Shown: piece after piece, positions 1 through 8,940 of the stretch | Position numbering within the stretch: position 1 is the stretch's first letter | How the letters are laid out: every line of letters starts with the position of its first letter | Assembly (NCBI GenBank): GCA_963932145.1 | Contig: OZ010596.1 | Coordinates: 79,530,279 to 79,594,278, forward strand | Source of the DNA: Acanthosepion lycidas | Lineage: Eukaryota > Mollusca > Cephalopoda > Sepiida > Sepiidae | Reading direction: 5' to 3' | Length of the DNA stretch: 64,000 bases | The notes under the pieces: generated by a model | The model's database searches: none | Told to the model about the DNA's origin: nothing | Seen by the model: only the letters and a program-made list of their open reading frames with translations | Position numbers and translations under genes: made by a program

Positions 1-880
1 GTGGATTACTACCCGTCAATATCGAAGGATCTGTTCACGACTGCCCTGGAATTTGCTGCTGTGTATTCTGACCTGACAAAGGAAGAAATAGATATAATTC
101 TCAGTGCAAAAAAATCTGTCCTCATTCATAATGGGGACCAATGGATTAAAAACAATAATGACCATTTTGACATCACTATGGGATCTTTGGACTCTGAAGA
201 GTCTTCTGGCCTTGTCGGTCTTTTAATACTGTACAACCTGACCGCGCACCGTAAATTAGATATTAAGGACATCGGACTGTATAGAGATGATGGGCTCATG
301 GTAGTGAGGAGTTCTACTAATTTTAAAATAGAGAAAATTAGAAAGATTATATATAGTGAATTTAGAAATCTAAATTAAAAAACAACAGTCTGTACTAAAT
401 TAAAAAAGGTAAACTTCCTCGACGTAACTCTAGATTTAACAAACAACACATACGTACCTTATAGAAAACCTAATACTAACCCATTATATATACGCCCTAA
501 GTCAAACCACCCTCCATCCATAATTAAACATATACCCTCATCAATAGAGAATAGAATCAGCATTAACTCGGCTAATAAAGAAATATTCCAACAACACAGT
601 AATTTTTATAACGCAACCCTAAAAAATAGTGGATACAAAAATACTAACATCAATTATAGAAACAAATGTAATAACCAGAAAAAAACAGGAAAAGAAAAAT
701 CATTTGGTATACCCCTCCGTTCAACCAAATGGTTAGTATTAAGCTAGGACAGAAATTCCTAGCTTTAATTGAAAAACACTTTCCTACCAATAGTAGACTT
801 AGTAAAATATTTAATAAAAACACCCTAAAATTAAGTTACAGCTGCACTGAAAATCTAGAAAGTATAATAAAAAAAACACA
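1..880 (+). pseudogene. Penelope-like reverse transcriptase, C-terminal part
   Basis: Frame 1 contains the palm motif YRDDG (about 277-291) in the context GLYRDDGL, preceded by the motif-B-like TMGSLDSEESSGLVG. A single TAA at 376-378 interrupts the frame, which then continues through FLDVTLDL and YRKPNTNPLY, the conserved RT-thumb block of this family. Near 711-717 the homology jumps to frame 3 (NQMVSIKLGQKF, then LIEKHFP) and ends at a TAA about 881. One stop plus one frameshift in about 290 codons suggests moderate age. Confidence 0.75.
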
Positions 881-894
881 ATAATAAAATCCTG

Positions 895-1389
895 AACAAA
901 CCCCCATGCCAGAATAGTATTAATAAAAACCCTACACTTAAATTAGACAAAAATAGTGAAAAATTATGTGATTGTAGAAACTCAGAAGACTGCCCATTGG
1001 AAAATAAATGCTGCGTTAAATCTGTGGTATACCAATGTACTATCTCATCCATTGAGAGTCCTAATACTAATATGATATACATTGGGTCTACGAAGAATGA
1101 ATTTAAAGCCAGATGGAGGCAGCATAAGTGCTCTTTCAACAATATAAATAAAAGAAATCAGACATCTCTATCTAAATATTTTTGGCATTTGAAGGAAATA
1201 AATAAAATACCAAAAGTAAAATGGAAAATTATAAACAAAACTAGAACTTGTAAAACTTGGGATGACCCTTGACCTTTATGCCTACATGAAAAGCTACACA
1301 TTATTAAGTTTCTAAATAACAAAAATCTATTAAACAATAGACAAGAGTTAACGGTTTTTTGCAGACATCATCAAATTTCGCTTGAATAA
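895..1389 (+). pseudogene. Penelope-like GIY-YIG endonuclease domain
   Basis: Frame 1 encodes CDCRNSEDCPLENKCC, a Cys-rich linker, then MIYIGSTKNEFKARWRQHK. This is the YIG half of the GIY-YIG fold with the conserved Arg and His spaced as in the family. A TGA at 1270-1272 interrupts the C-terminal block, which resumes as LCLHEKLHIIKF and ends at TAA 1387-1389. The linker frame matches the first RT block, so the RT frameshift was later compensated or the frame-3 portion is a local double shift. Confidence 0.72.
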
Positions 1390-1446
1390 TTAGCATAAAA
1401 ACAAAGAATAAAATAATTTATAAATTCCATAGTCTAAATAAATAGA

Positions 1447-1500
1447 CGCATATAAGACGCTAGAAGCGAAAATCACACCGCATCTAGCGTCTTATATGCG
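1447..1500. repeat. 17-bp perfect inverted repeat downstream of the endonuclease
   Basis: Arms at 1447-1463 (CGCATATAAGACGCTAG) and 1484-1500 are exact reverse complements around a 20-nt spacer. It lies 58 nt after the endonuclease stop, in the presumed 3' UTR of the Penelope relic. It is GC-richer than its surroundings. It may be part of the element's 3' end or a separate tiny fold-back insertion. Confidence 0.7.
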
Positions 1501-1598
1501 CGTGTTTATCGTTGCTTAGAAATTTTCTATTGTAAACATTGACAGACTATCATTACTGTCGTGTCCGTATATTGTTTAATATTTTGTAATTGACATCT

Positions 1599-1624
1599 TT
1601 GATAATGGCTTATGTAAGCCGAAA
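1599..1624 (+). other. Degenerate hammerhead-ribozyme-like core in the Penelope tail
   Basis: The order TTGATAA, stem GGCTT/AAGCC (1607-1611 and 1616-1620), GAAA (1621-1624) mimics the hammerhead order CUGANGA, stem II, GAAA. Two core positions differ from consensus (C3 to U, G8 to A). Penelope-like elements are known to carry hammerhead motifs in their non-coding ends, so position supports the reading. I could not identify convincing stems I and III. Confidence 0.35.
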
Positions 1625-1710
1625 GCTTAGATTGTATTAATTAAAAAAATATGGATCACTACTGTGAATTTCTTTCTTCTTTCAATGATAAACTTATCAG
1701 AAGTTACGAA

Positions 1711-1765
1711 AAAAATTTACATAAAATAAATTTACATAAAATAAATTTACATAAAATAAATTGTC
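1711..1765. repeat. 18-bp tandem repeat, three copies
   Basis: The unit AATTTACATAAAATAA is repeated three times with an 18-bp period immediately left of a TA microsatellite. No coding meaning. Confidence 0.8.
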
Positions 1766-1813
1766 TATATTTAATGAAACGTGTATGAATGAAAAGATGC
1801 TGCCTAAATACAC

Positions 1814-1815
<2 letters not shown>

Positions 1816-1866
<51 letters not shown>

Positions 1867-1968
1867 TCTGTTCATTATCTATCTTACCCAGTCTGTTCAT
1901 ATCTGTGTGTGCGCGCGTGCGTGCGTATGTGCGCGAGCGAGCGAGCGTGCGTGCGTGCGTGCGTGCGA
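1816..1968. repeat. TA microsatellite followed by a CG/TG alternating block
   Basis: About 23 TA dinucleotides (1816-1863) are followed after about 40 nt by a run of alternating purine-pyrimidine (TGTGTGCGCGCGTGCGTGCG and similar, about 1903-1968), broken only by AGCGAGCGAG. Such sequence is cruciform- and Z-DNA-prone. ORFs in it (poly-Tyr-Ile on one strand) are artefacts. Confidence 0.85.
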
Positions 1969-1969
1969 A

Positions 1970-3035
1970 GTTGGTTATGGTTCATATAACTATTTTACCT
2001 CCAAATTAAAATACTTTTACAAAAATTATTAGGAAGCTTGTGAGACATTAGAGATGCTACTTGATTTCAATTTTCAACTCATATAAATCTCGGTTGATTT
2101 TAGAATTTACAAGAACCCGTCGATCTTTCCCCTGAAGTTACAGTTTTTATTGTTTTGTCATCAGTACGACATTTCTCGCTCCCCCAATAGGATCGAAAAT
2201 AATGAAATTGAAATATCAAATTGAAAAACAGTTCTTAAAAAAAATTTCATTAGGGGAGGTAACTCACTAAATGATGTTGAGGGGAGGTAACTTCTGACAT
2301 ATTTACAAATAGAATAGTAAAAATCAAAAATGATTTATCATCGATTTTAGCTTTTTCATTTTTTTAAATTTCAAAATTATTCACTTTTTATATGCACAGA
2401 CATTTTGTTATTCCAAGTATATAAAATTTTATCTTTGTTAAATTCAAAGAAAAAGAGAGTTTCTATTTTTCTAGGCAACTCATTTTTTTAAAACATAAAC
2501 ATTTTCACGTATGAATGTCGCAATAAAATTTTAGTCATACAGTTTAGAATGAAAATGTATATCGCTTTTTCATTAATTAATTTGACCAAACTTTTTAGTT
2601 TTCTTGAATTTTCTCATATATTTCTTTTTATTTTATTTTTTTTTTTTTTTATGAATGTTGTCGTGGAACACAATTCAAGATTCTCAATTATACTCCGTCT
2701 ACTAAGACTCTTCTATTGTCAAAAGTAAGCGTCGAGAGTTCCCAACAATCACAAAAATGCGCCTGAATTACCTAACCGCTCCAGTAGACAGGTATCCTTG
2801 AATATAAGTTACCAGTCACTAACCATTAATTTGTATATTGCCAAAATACAAAAGCGTCGGGAGTTCCAAACAAATAAAAAATGACTTGCATAAAAAAAAG
2901 AAATTCTCTTTTTGTTCGAATTTAACAATGATAAAAAAAATTTATATATTTGGAATAACAAAATGTTCATACATACAAACAAATGTTCATAGGGAAACGT
3001 TATAAGACAGGTAAAAAAATATCGTATGTGAGGCA
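1970..3035. other. AT-rich intergenic stretch, nothing recognised
   Basis: No ORF with a family signature. It contains short poly-T tracts and two repeated GGGGAGGTAACTC-like motifs at about 2254-2290, which I could not assign. Confidence 0.5.
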
Positions 3036-3037
3036 CA

Positions 3038-3712
3038 GTGTTTGAAGCAGGAGTCTGTATATGTGTTTTGAAGCAAGAATCTGTGTATGTTTTTTTGAAG
3101 CAAGAGTCTATATGTGTTTTTGAAGCAAGAATCTGTATATGTGTTTTGAAGCAAGAGTCTGTATATGTTTTTGAAGCAAGAGTCTGTATATGTGTTTTTA
3201 AAGGAATCTGTATTTGTGTTTTTGAAGCAAGAGTCTGTATATGTTTTTTTGAAGTAAGAGCCTGTATATTTGTTTTTGAAGCAAGAGTCTATGAGTTTTT
3301 GAAGCAAGAGTCTCTATATGTGTTTTTGAAGCAAGAATTTGTATATGTGTTTTTGAAGCAAGAGTCTGTATATGTGTTTTTGCAGCAAGAGTCTCTATAT
3401 GTGTTTTTGAAACAAGAGTCTGTATATGTGTTTTTGAAGCAAGAATCTGTATAAGTGTTTTTGAAGCAAGAGTCACTATATGTGTTTTTGTAACAAGAGT
3501 CTGTATATGTGTTTTTGAAGCAAGAATCTGTATATGTGTTTTTGAAGCAAGAGTCTCTGTGTTTTTGAAACAAGAGTCTGTATATGTGTTTTTGAAGCAA
3601 GAATCTGTATATGTGTTTTTGAAGCAAGAGTCTCTATATGTGTTTTTGAAACAAGAGTCTGTATATGTGTTTTTGAAGCAAAAATCTGTATATGCGCTCT
3701 TTGAAAAAAAAG
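3038..3712. repeat. 27-30 bp minisatellite, about 24 copies
   Basis: The unit TTTTTGAAGCAAGAGTCTGTATATGTG repeats with period near 27-30 bp and scattered substitutions and one-base indels. Because 27 is a multiple of three, stop-free frames appear on both strands (KQESVYVFL on plus, KNTYTDSCF on minus). The phase slips between frames wherever the unit changes length, as expected for non-coding DNA. Confidence 0.9.
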
Positions 3713-4197
3713 GACAGTCTGTAACTATAAGTGTACGTATGTCTATGACTTTAGGGAAAGAAAGGAACAAGCAAATGAACGTAATGAAAATATGTACTCA
3801 TTATGTTAGAAGTTCCTGTGTGGCGGCTTGAAGACTGTTGTGCTGCTGCTGACTGTCCGACGTGACATGAACAACTTCTAGTCTTCCTCCTGCTTGATGT
3901 TAAGAATTCTCTCTAAGTAACCCCACCTCCCACAAAGAGGCTCCACACAGCTACGGATGTGAATTTTATTTTATTTGAAAGGGATTATTTTACTGAGTGA
4001 AAGACTACGCCCGCACTGGAAATAAGACTATTTGAATTTATTGGGGGAGGGACTAAAGTTGAAAGATACATGCGCATGAATTTCTGTTCACCCGAACTTA
4101 AAGTTCCTACGATGTTTGTGCCCTCCGAAGAAAAGAACTGAAAAGCAAACGAGACAATAAGGGCAAGAGGAGTAGATGCTTCTATTGACAACAAGGG
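3713..4197. other. Intergenic stretch between minisatellite and Tc1 element
   Basis: No supported gene. A 113-codon open frame on the minus strand (3985-4326) crosses the Tc1 left terminal repeat and has no recognisable motif. Confidence 0.5.
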
Positions 4198-4199
4198 TA

Positions 4200-4232
4200 T
4201 ACAGGGGGCCGACACTATTTTGGGGACACTTT
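4200..4232 (+). repeat. Tc1-like element left terminal inverted repeat
   Basis: 33 bp, of which the first 22 match the right end exactly; three mismatches follow at 4222-4224, then ACAC resumes the match. Confidence 0.92.
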
Positions 4233-4544
4233 GAAAAGTGTGCTTAAAGGTGTTTTTTGCTGCCGAGAGCTTTTGTGTTGATGAGTAGGTAGTTCGGCAG
4301 TAACTGTCCATTAATGGTATGAACATTGATTGATGGGTTTGTCTTTGGTTTCATGTTTTCTTTATTTTTACTTCAACTTAGGCGACATTATTTTTCGGAC
4401 ATGACACATATTCCGGGTTTTTTAATGATTTAGTCGTCGAACGTCTACAATATGCAAATTTTCTGCAGGTAAATTGTACCCTGACCATTACATTTGAGTA
4501 TCTTTACCATTCACTGCGAAAACGTATTAAAATCCTGAAGAAGA

Positions 4545-5528
4545 ATGCATTCAAAAGAAGTCATCAGTTTGGTCCAAAAGAAGAAAGAAGACGGGCTCAG
4601 CATCCGAAAGATCGCCGCTGAGATGAAGCTACCGAAGTCAACAGTTGAATACATGCTAAGTACAGACTATGAGCAGAAGAAGAAGAGAGGACGGAAAAAA
4701 ACAATTTCCAAGAGAACAGAAAGAAGAATGAAGAGGAGTGTTATGAGGTTATTATCATCTGGAGAAAAGGTGACAGCGAAGAAAGTAAAGGAGAAGTGTG
4801 AAGTTGACGTCAGTGTTCGAACTGTACAAAGAAAGCTACACGGAATTGGACTTAAGTATGCTAAAATCAAGAAAAGAATTACACTAACGAGAAAACACAA
4901 GGAGGCAAGGCTGGGAAGTGCCAAAAGATGGATAACAAACCATGTCAACTTCAAGAAAGTGATATTTACTGATGAAAAACATTTTAAGTTTGATGGACCT
5001 GACGGGTGGTGTACATGGTCGAGAAAAGGTGAACCTGTTATTCTCAACAAGAGACAGATGGGAGGAGGAGTCATGGTTTGGGGTATGGTATTTCCGAATG
5101 GAAACTTGTGGCTCAAGTGGTTAAAAGGACGTCAAAATAGCTTCAGCTACAGAGAACTTTTGGAAAAGAGAGCTCTACCACTCATAGAAAAAGAAATGGG
5201 AAGTAATTTTATTTTGCAGCAAGGTAACTGCAGCATCCATGTGGCCAAATCAGTGAAAAATTGGATGTGTGAAGCAAATATAAGTACTCTGGAATGGCCT
5301 GCAAGAAGTCTAGACTTAAATTTAATTGAAAACATATGGGAAATGCTTGCAGAGCTTGTTTACGACGGGCCAGAAATAACCAGAGAGGCTGAACTGTGGC
5401 GGCGCATACAAGATGCTAAAAATACACTGCTAGAAACACGAAGAGACGTCATTATCAATATGTACGAACATTATGAAGATAGACTGATAGAAGTCATTGA
5501 AAAAAAGGGTGCTGCCATAAACTATTAG
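4545..5528 (+). CDS. Tc1-like transposase, DD34E type with second Asp replaced by Gly
   Basis: The 327-residue protein begins at an ATG. It has an N-terminal helix-turn-helix (about residues 5-40, ending LPKSTVEYML), a GRPR-like basic patch RGRKK (48-52), a second DNA-binding region (60-110) and the RNase-H-like catalytic domain. Catalytic residues in view are D143 in FTDEKHF and E262 in DLNLIENIW. The position that should hold the second Asp (usual context QQDN) reads QQGN, with Gly at 227 (codon GGT 5223-5225). Spacing from 227 to 262 is 34 residues, as in DD34E Tc1 elements. The canonical SPDLNPIEN is also altered to SLDLNLIEN. With one catalytic carboxylate lost the protein should not cut or join DNA, although DNA binding could persist. 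Length is normal for Tc1. Confidence 0.92.
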   Translation: MHSKEVISLVQKKKEDGLSIRKIAAEMKLPKSTVEYMLSTDYEQKKKRGRKKTISKRTERRMKRSVMRLLSSGEKVTAKKVKEKCEVDVSVRTVQRKLHGIGLKYAKIKKRITLTRKHKEARLGSAKRWITNHVNFKKVIFTDEKHFKFDGPDGWCTWSRKGEPVILNKRQMGGGVMVWGMVFPNGNLWLKWLKGRQNSFSYRELLEKRALPLIEKEMGSNFILQQGNCSIHVAKSVKNWMCEANISTLEWPARSLDLNLIENIWEMLAELVYDGPEITREAELWRRIQDAKNTLLETRRDVIINMYEHYEDRLIEVIEKKGAAINY

Positions 5529-5711
5529 CATTGTTTCTGCAATGTCCGAAAAATACTGTTGCCTGTGTAATGTGAAAATTTATAAAAAAATAAAAATACT
5601 TCTAATTTGAATTCTGCTTTTCCATTTGTAGTATTGAAACAGTTTTTAAATGTTATTGCCATTGCACTAAAACAGTACAGACTGCCTGTGCTACCTAAAA
5701 CTTGAAAAAAT

Positions 5712-5744
5712 AAAGTGTCTGAAAAATAGTGTCGGCCCCCTGTA
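5712..5744 (-). repeat. Tc1-like element right terminal inverted repeat
   Basis: Reverse complement of the left end, 22 bp perfect at 5723-5744, followed by the TA target duplication. Confidence 0.92.
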
Positions 5745-5767
5745 TAATAGCGATTTATTAAGTGAAA

Positions 5768-5872
5768 CTTAGATGTGGCATAAGGTCGAAAGCATGGAGC
5801 ACCCAGTAAGTCACAACTCAGTTGAAATCAGACTAGCAAGACAAGCTTGCTAACCATTATGCCACGTCAAAA
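5768..5872 (-). repeat. tRNA-derived SINE head
   Basis: Read on the minus strand it begins GACGTGGCATAATGGTTAGC, an A-box-like segment. It continues to a degenerate B-box region (TTTCAACTGAG) and the usual SINE spacer. It has lost the tRNA fold, so it is a retroposon head and not a gene. Confidence 0.6.
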
Positions 5873-6680
5873 GACAGTGTTGAATTTTAATCCTACAGCA
5901 TTTCAAATAGCTGAAAATAACTTGTTCAATTTTGCGCAAAAATTGGATCTCAGAGCCTTGATATTTCTCTGACTCCTGATTGGTCAATTAATACTAATAT
6001 CATGTTTTTGACTACATCCGAATTGTATCAACCTAGTCTCTGACCTAAACAAAAATACAATTCCGCCAAAAATCTGTCTAAGTGTTTCGAGCCTATCACG
6101 TGACATACAATATTAAAAAATACCAAGCGACATTTTCAGCTCTTTCTCTCTTTCCTCTGTTTTTCTCAGAACCACAACTATGTAGTTCGGTGATGAGTTT
6201 TATGTCTGTCCCTGATGGGAAGACGCTATGACACACGCATGCGCACGTGCGTGTGCGCACACGTACGTACGAACTTTGAACATCTCTTTCATCAACTGAA
6301 AGCAACAGAAACTTATTTACTTCAAAATCTTCTGTAGCTATAACTAACGATTCAACATATTTGTAGTGGACCGTGGCTGTGATGTTGTTGAGTAGACGTA
6401 GAAGAACACATGTGGGTTCAGATTTTCCTGCTAGCTGGCCCAACCACATGAGAAAGTTGGACTTTAATTAAGTCCAAAGAAGAAGGCAAAGAAAAACAGA
6501 CAGAAGACCGATAATATATGTATACAAATATATATATATTAATAACATGGAAACAGTTACAAAGGACAAAGTGTGTGTGTGAATATTATATATGTGCGTG
6601 TGTTTGTGTGTATCGTGTTCCCAGCATTTGGGTAACGCTATCCTTGTGAGCACTTACATTTTCGAGGTGGTAACGCTGAA
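5873..6680. other. Intergenic stretch with Z-DNA-prone tract
   Basis: No supported gene. 6231-6271 is 41 bp of unbroken purine-pyrimidine alternation rich in CG, CA and TG steps. GT-rich microsatellite remnants follow at 6570-6612. Confidence 0.6.
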
Positions 6681-6681
6681 A

Positions 6682-6800
6682 GCCTGAGGAAAAAGAGAGA
6701 TTTGCCTCCAGGTGTCGGCCCAAAGGCCTGAGGGAAAAAGAGAGATTTACCTCCAGGTGTCGGCCCAAAAGCCTGAGGGAAAAAGAGAAAGAGGCGAAGA
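6682..6800. repeat. 44-45 bp tandem repeat, about 2.6 copies
   Basis: The unit starts GCCTGAGGGAAAAAGAGAGA and ends CAGGTGTCGGCCCAAA. Copies begin at 6682, 6726 and 6771. The short frames across it are repeat artefacts. Confidence 0.85.
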
Positions 6801-7575
6801 GTCAGCGACTATTTATAGCCAGGGGAGAGAGACCCCTGGTGAAAGGGTTAATGAACTAAAGGAGGAGTTAACATATTTTCAGCTTTCCAGAATTCTCTCA
6901 CTCGTCATATTCATCTCTCTTCAGTGAACAATTTAAGCGGCAAGTTAATTCAACTTTTCGATATTCAAGTGAAGATTACATTTGTTTTCTCAGTCAACAA
7001 GTTTCTTTGAACTCATCTTACACCAAATTTCAGCCTACAACACCTTATCGAAGAAGATTCTTTCCATTGAAACATACTATTTCATTAACTGAAATCTTTT
7101 CTGTGAGTCCAGATAAAAAAATTATTCTTCCTTCAAGACTTAACTATTATATTTCAAACAACAGTTAAAGGGAAATAACTCCTGCTATTAATTACAACTT
7201 TTACTATATAAAAATCACACATTTGATAGCTTTGTATGCTATACAGCAAAATGAAGATTGTTTGTTATTATAAAAACAGTTTTTGTGTTGTTTCTCTTGT
7301 TTGCTTTTCATTTGCTGACACATTTGTAAAGTAAAAAAAATGTACGGATTGAATTGAGGCCGTTAATACCCCTACAACAGCAAGCAGTTATCATTGTCGA
7401 GTGAACTGTCATATTTTCTCTGCTGCTTGTTGGTTATCAATAGCAATAAATGTCAATTTATTCTAACGTATTTTTTTTAATTATATAATATTGTTTATTC
7501 AATACAAGGCTCAAGAGCCAATCAAGATAGAGGGTTGCTGTTAAAAGGAAGCAAGACGTTCATATTGTGATGGAT
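6801..7575. other. Intergenic stretch, possible promoter-like motif
   Basis: TATTTATAG at about 6811-6819 next to AGGGGAGAGAGACCCCTGG is promoter- or LTR-like, but I found no matching second end. The rest is AT-rich with no recognised content. Confidence 0.35.
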
Positions 7576-7761
7576 ATGTTATACAGATAAGTTTCCCCTA
7601 GACTTGAAAAGGTTAAAATTATGGTAATGAGAGAGGCATCCTCTCAGGAGTCTGTTCCACAAAGTAACAGTTTTCTTAATGAAACTTCTTCCTTGCCAAT
7701 GGAATATGAAGAAAATTAAGATCTTATTAAAGGTGATTTCTTTATTTCTAGAATAATTCAA
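7576..7761 (-). pseudogene. LINE reverse-transcriptase C-terminal fragment
   Basis: On the minus strand the frame reads KTVTLWNRLLRGCLSHYHNF and then NLFKSR. This resembles the extreme C-terminus of non-LTR reverse transcriptases, where a WN-L-P motif precedes a final F-K-R-L helix. A diverged second copy lies at 10380-10500. Confidence 0.5.
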
Positions 7762-7844
7762 GAATCATTACTGGTGGAAAGGTTGTTTTTTAGAACGAAC
7801 AATGAAATTTTAGATCTTTATTTCTCGACTGATGAAATATCGTC

Positions 7845-7890
7845 ATCATCATGAATAACATCACATTGAAACACAGGTCCGCATCAATCA
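7845..7890 (+). repeat. Fragment of 5S-derived SINE head
   Basis: The text CATCACATTGAAACACAGGT matches the 5' part of the 5S-derived SINE copies at 27120 and 46690, then stops abruptly at an unrelated AGTTGTTAAATAGCTCA sequence. Confidence 0.5.
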
Positions 7891-8154
7891 GTATATTAAG
7901 TTGTTAAATAGCTCACATTATCCTGACCATTGACCCAACCAGGTCCATGGCATTATTATCCCTCATAAAATATACTTTTCACCACTCAAAAGTTTTTCTC
8001 CAGAGGGTCTTTACTGGAAATATGCAGATCACATACTATCATTTAATTTCAACTCCAACTATATTTTCCTTGGTTTTATTTTCTTTTTCTTTTTATTTCT
8101 TATAGCACAAAGAAAGTGGATAATCTATTCTATAGAATATTAAAGCTGCATTTT

Positions 8155-8372
8155 TTATTTAGAGGGGGGCAATCCAAAGAGAAGTATACCTTCGGCCACC
8201 AAAGGTGATGATAAGAAAATATCTTTGGCAAAGAATACAAAGATCAGGTTCAGGATTCTTGGTCAGCTGGGTGTAAAAGATGCAAAAGTTATCAGTAAGG
8301 CTGCTAAAGCTTCTACTAATAAGAAAAATTGGTACAATAGAGAGTACCCCCCCAACCTGAAGAGTTAAAAGG
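8155..8372 (+). pseudogene. Unrecognised coding-like fragment
   Basis: After an acceptor-like TTTTTTATTTAG there is a stop-free stretch of about 70 codons with a strongly protein-like, Lys/Ser-rich composition (KRSIPSATKGDDKKISLAKN, then IRFRILGQLGVKDAK and KASTNKKNWYNREY). It ends at TAA after a C7 run. In another frame just past that run the text continues PEELKGNRENI, so a C-run indel may have broken it. I do not recognise the family; a transposon-encoded protein or a dead exon are both possible. Confidence 0.35.
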
Positions 8373-8398
8373 TAACAGAGAAAATATATAAAAGATTA

Positions 8399-8515
8399 AG
8401 TTGTTAAATAGCTCAAAGGTATATTTACTAGCCAGCACAAGTATTGAACTGATCGCTTTCAGCTAATGTAAACTTTTGTTGGGTAGTAAATAATATATTT
8501 GAGCTATTTAACTAT
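8399..8515. mobile_element. Fold-back element with AGTTGTTAAATAGCTCA ends
   Basis: Left AGTTGTTAAATAGCTCAAAG and the right end, read in reverse complement, AGTTAAATAGCTCAAATATA form arms of about 40-50 nt with indels around a short centre. The same left end occurs alone at about 7900. This is a MITE-like structure. Confidence 0.6.
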
Positions 8516-8517
8516 GT

Positions 8518-8704
8518 TTTATATATATATATATATATATATTTCTTTTTAGGAATATATATATATATATATATATATTCCTTTTTAGGAATATATATAT
8601 ATATATATATTCCTTTTTAGGAATATATATATATATTCCTTTTTAGGAATATATATATATATTCCTTTTTAGGAATATAAATATGTATATATATTCCTTT
8701 TTAG

Positions 8705-8738
<34 letters not shown>

Positions 8739-8831
8739 CTTTTTAGGAATATATATATATATATGTCTGGCAATATGCACTTCAAAAATTCCTTTTTTTT
8801 GTGGTCACCCTATATATATATTCCTAAAAAG

Positions 8832-8881
<50 letters not shown>

Positions 8882-8893
8882 TTTTTAGGAATG
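8518..8893. repeat. Array of palindromic TA-TTCCTTTTTAGGAA units
   Basis: Runs of TA dinucleotides alternate with TTCCTTTTTAGGAA, itself a near-palindrome. Eight or so units of variable TA length run across the block. It is interrupted at 8765-8810 by unique sequence, then one unit appears inverted (TTCCTAAAAAGGAA). Cruciform formation is very likely. Confidence 0.85.
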
Positions 8894-8940
8894 TGTAAAA
8901 ATGATAAACTTATGGTTTTTTCCACAGTGAACAGATAAAT

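Larger units (their letters stand above)
1..1650 (+). mobile_element. Penelope-like retroelement, 5'-truncated relic
   Basis: The stretch carries, in order, the C-terminal part of a reverse transcriptase (1-880), a Cys-rich linker and a GIY-YIG endonuclease (about 895-1389), then a non-coding tail with a 17-bp hairpin (1447-1500) and a hammerhead-like core (1599-1624). RT followed by GIY-YIG is the domain order of Penelope-like elements. The left end runs off the window, so 5' truncation cannot be told from window cutting. The reading frame is broken several times, so the copy is not coding-competent. The 3' boundary near 1650 is a guess from where the tail-like sequence gives way to simple repeats. 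Confidence 0.75.
4200..5744 (+). mobile_element. Complete Tc1-like DNA transposon
   Basis: The 1545-bp element is bounded by TA target duplications (4198-4199 and 5745-5746). Its terminal inverted repeats begin TACAGGGGGCCGACACTATT and are perfect for 22 bp (4200-4221 and 5723-5744), extending to about 33 bp with three mismatches. One open transposase frame lies inside. Perfect ends and an uninterrupted frame point to a fairly recent insertion. This is the only structurally complete autonomous-type transposon in the window. Confidence 0.93.

Noticed and set aside
3038..3712. CRISPR-like array
   Set aside because: No unique spacers; units are contiguous 27-30 bp repeats in animal DNA.
3198..3770. 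190-codon minus-strand repeat protein (KNTYTDSCF)n
   Set aside because: Minisatellite frame that slips between reading frames; no start context or unique domain.
4667..5116. 149-codon minus-strand ORF inside the Tc1 element
   Set aside because: Antisense shadow of the transposase frame.
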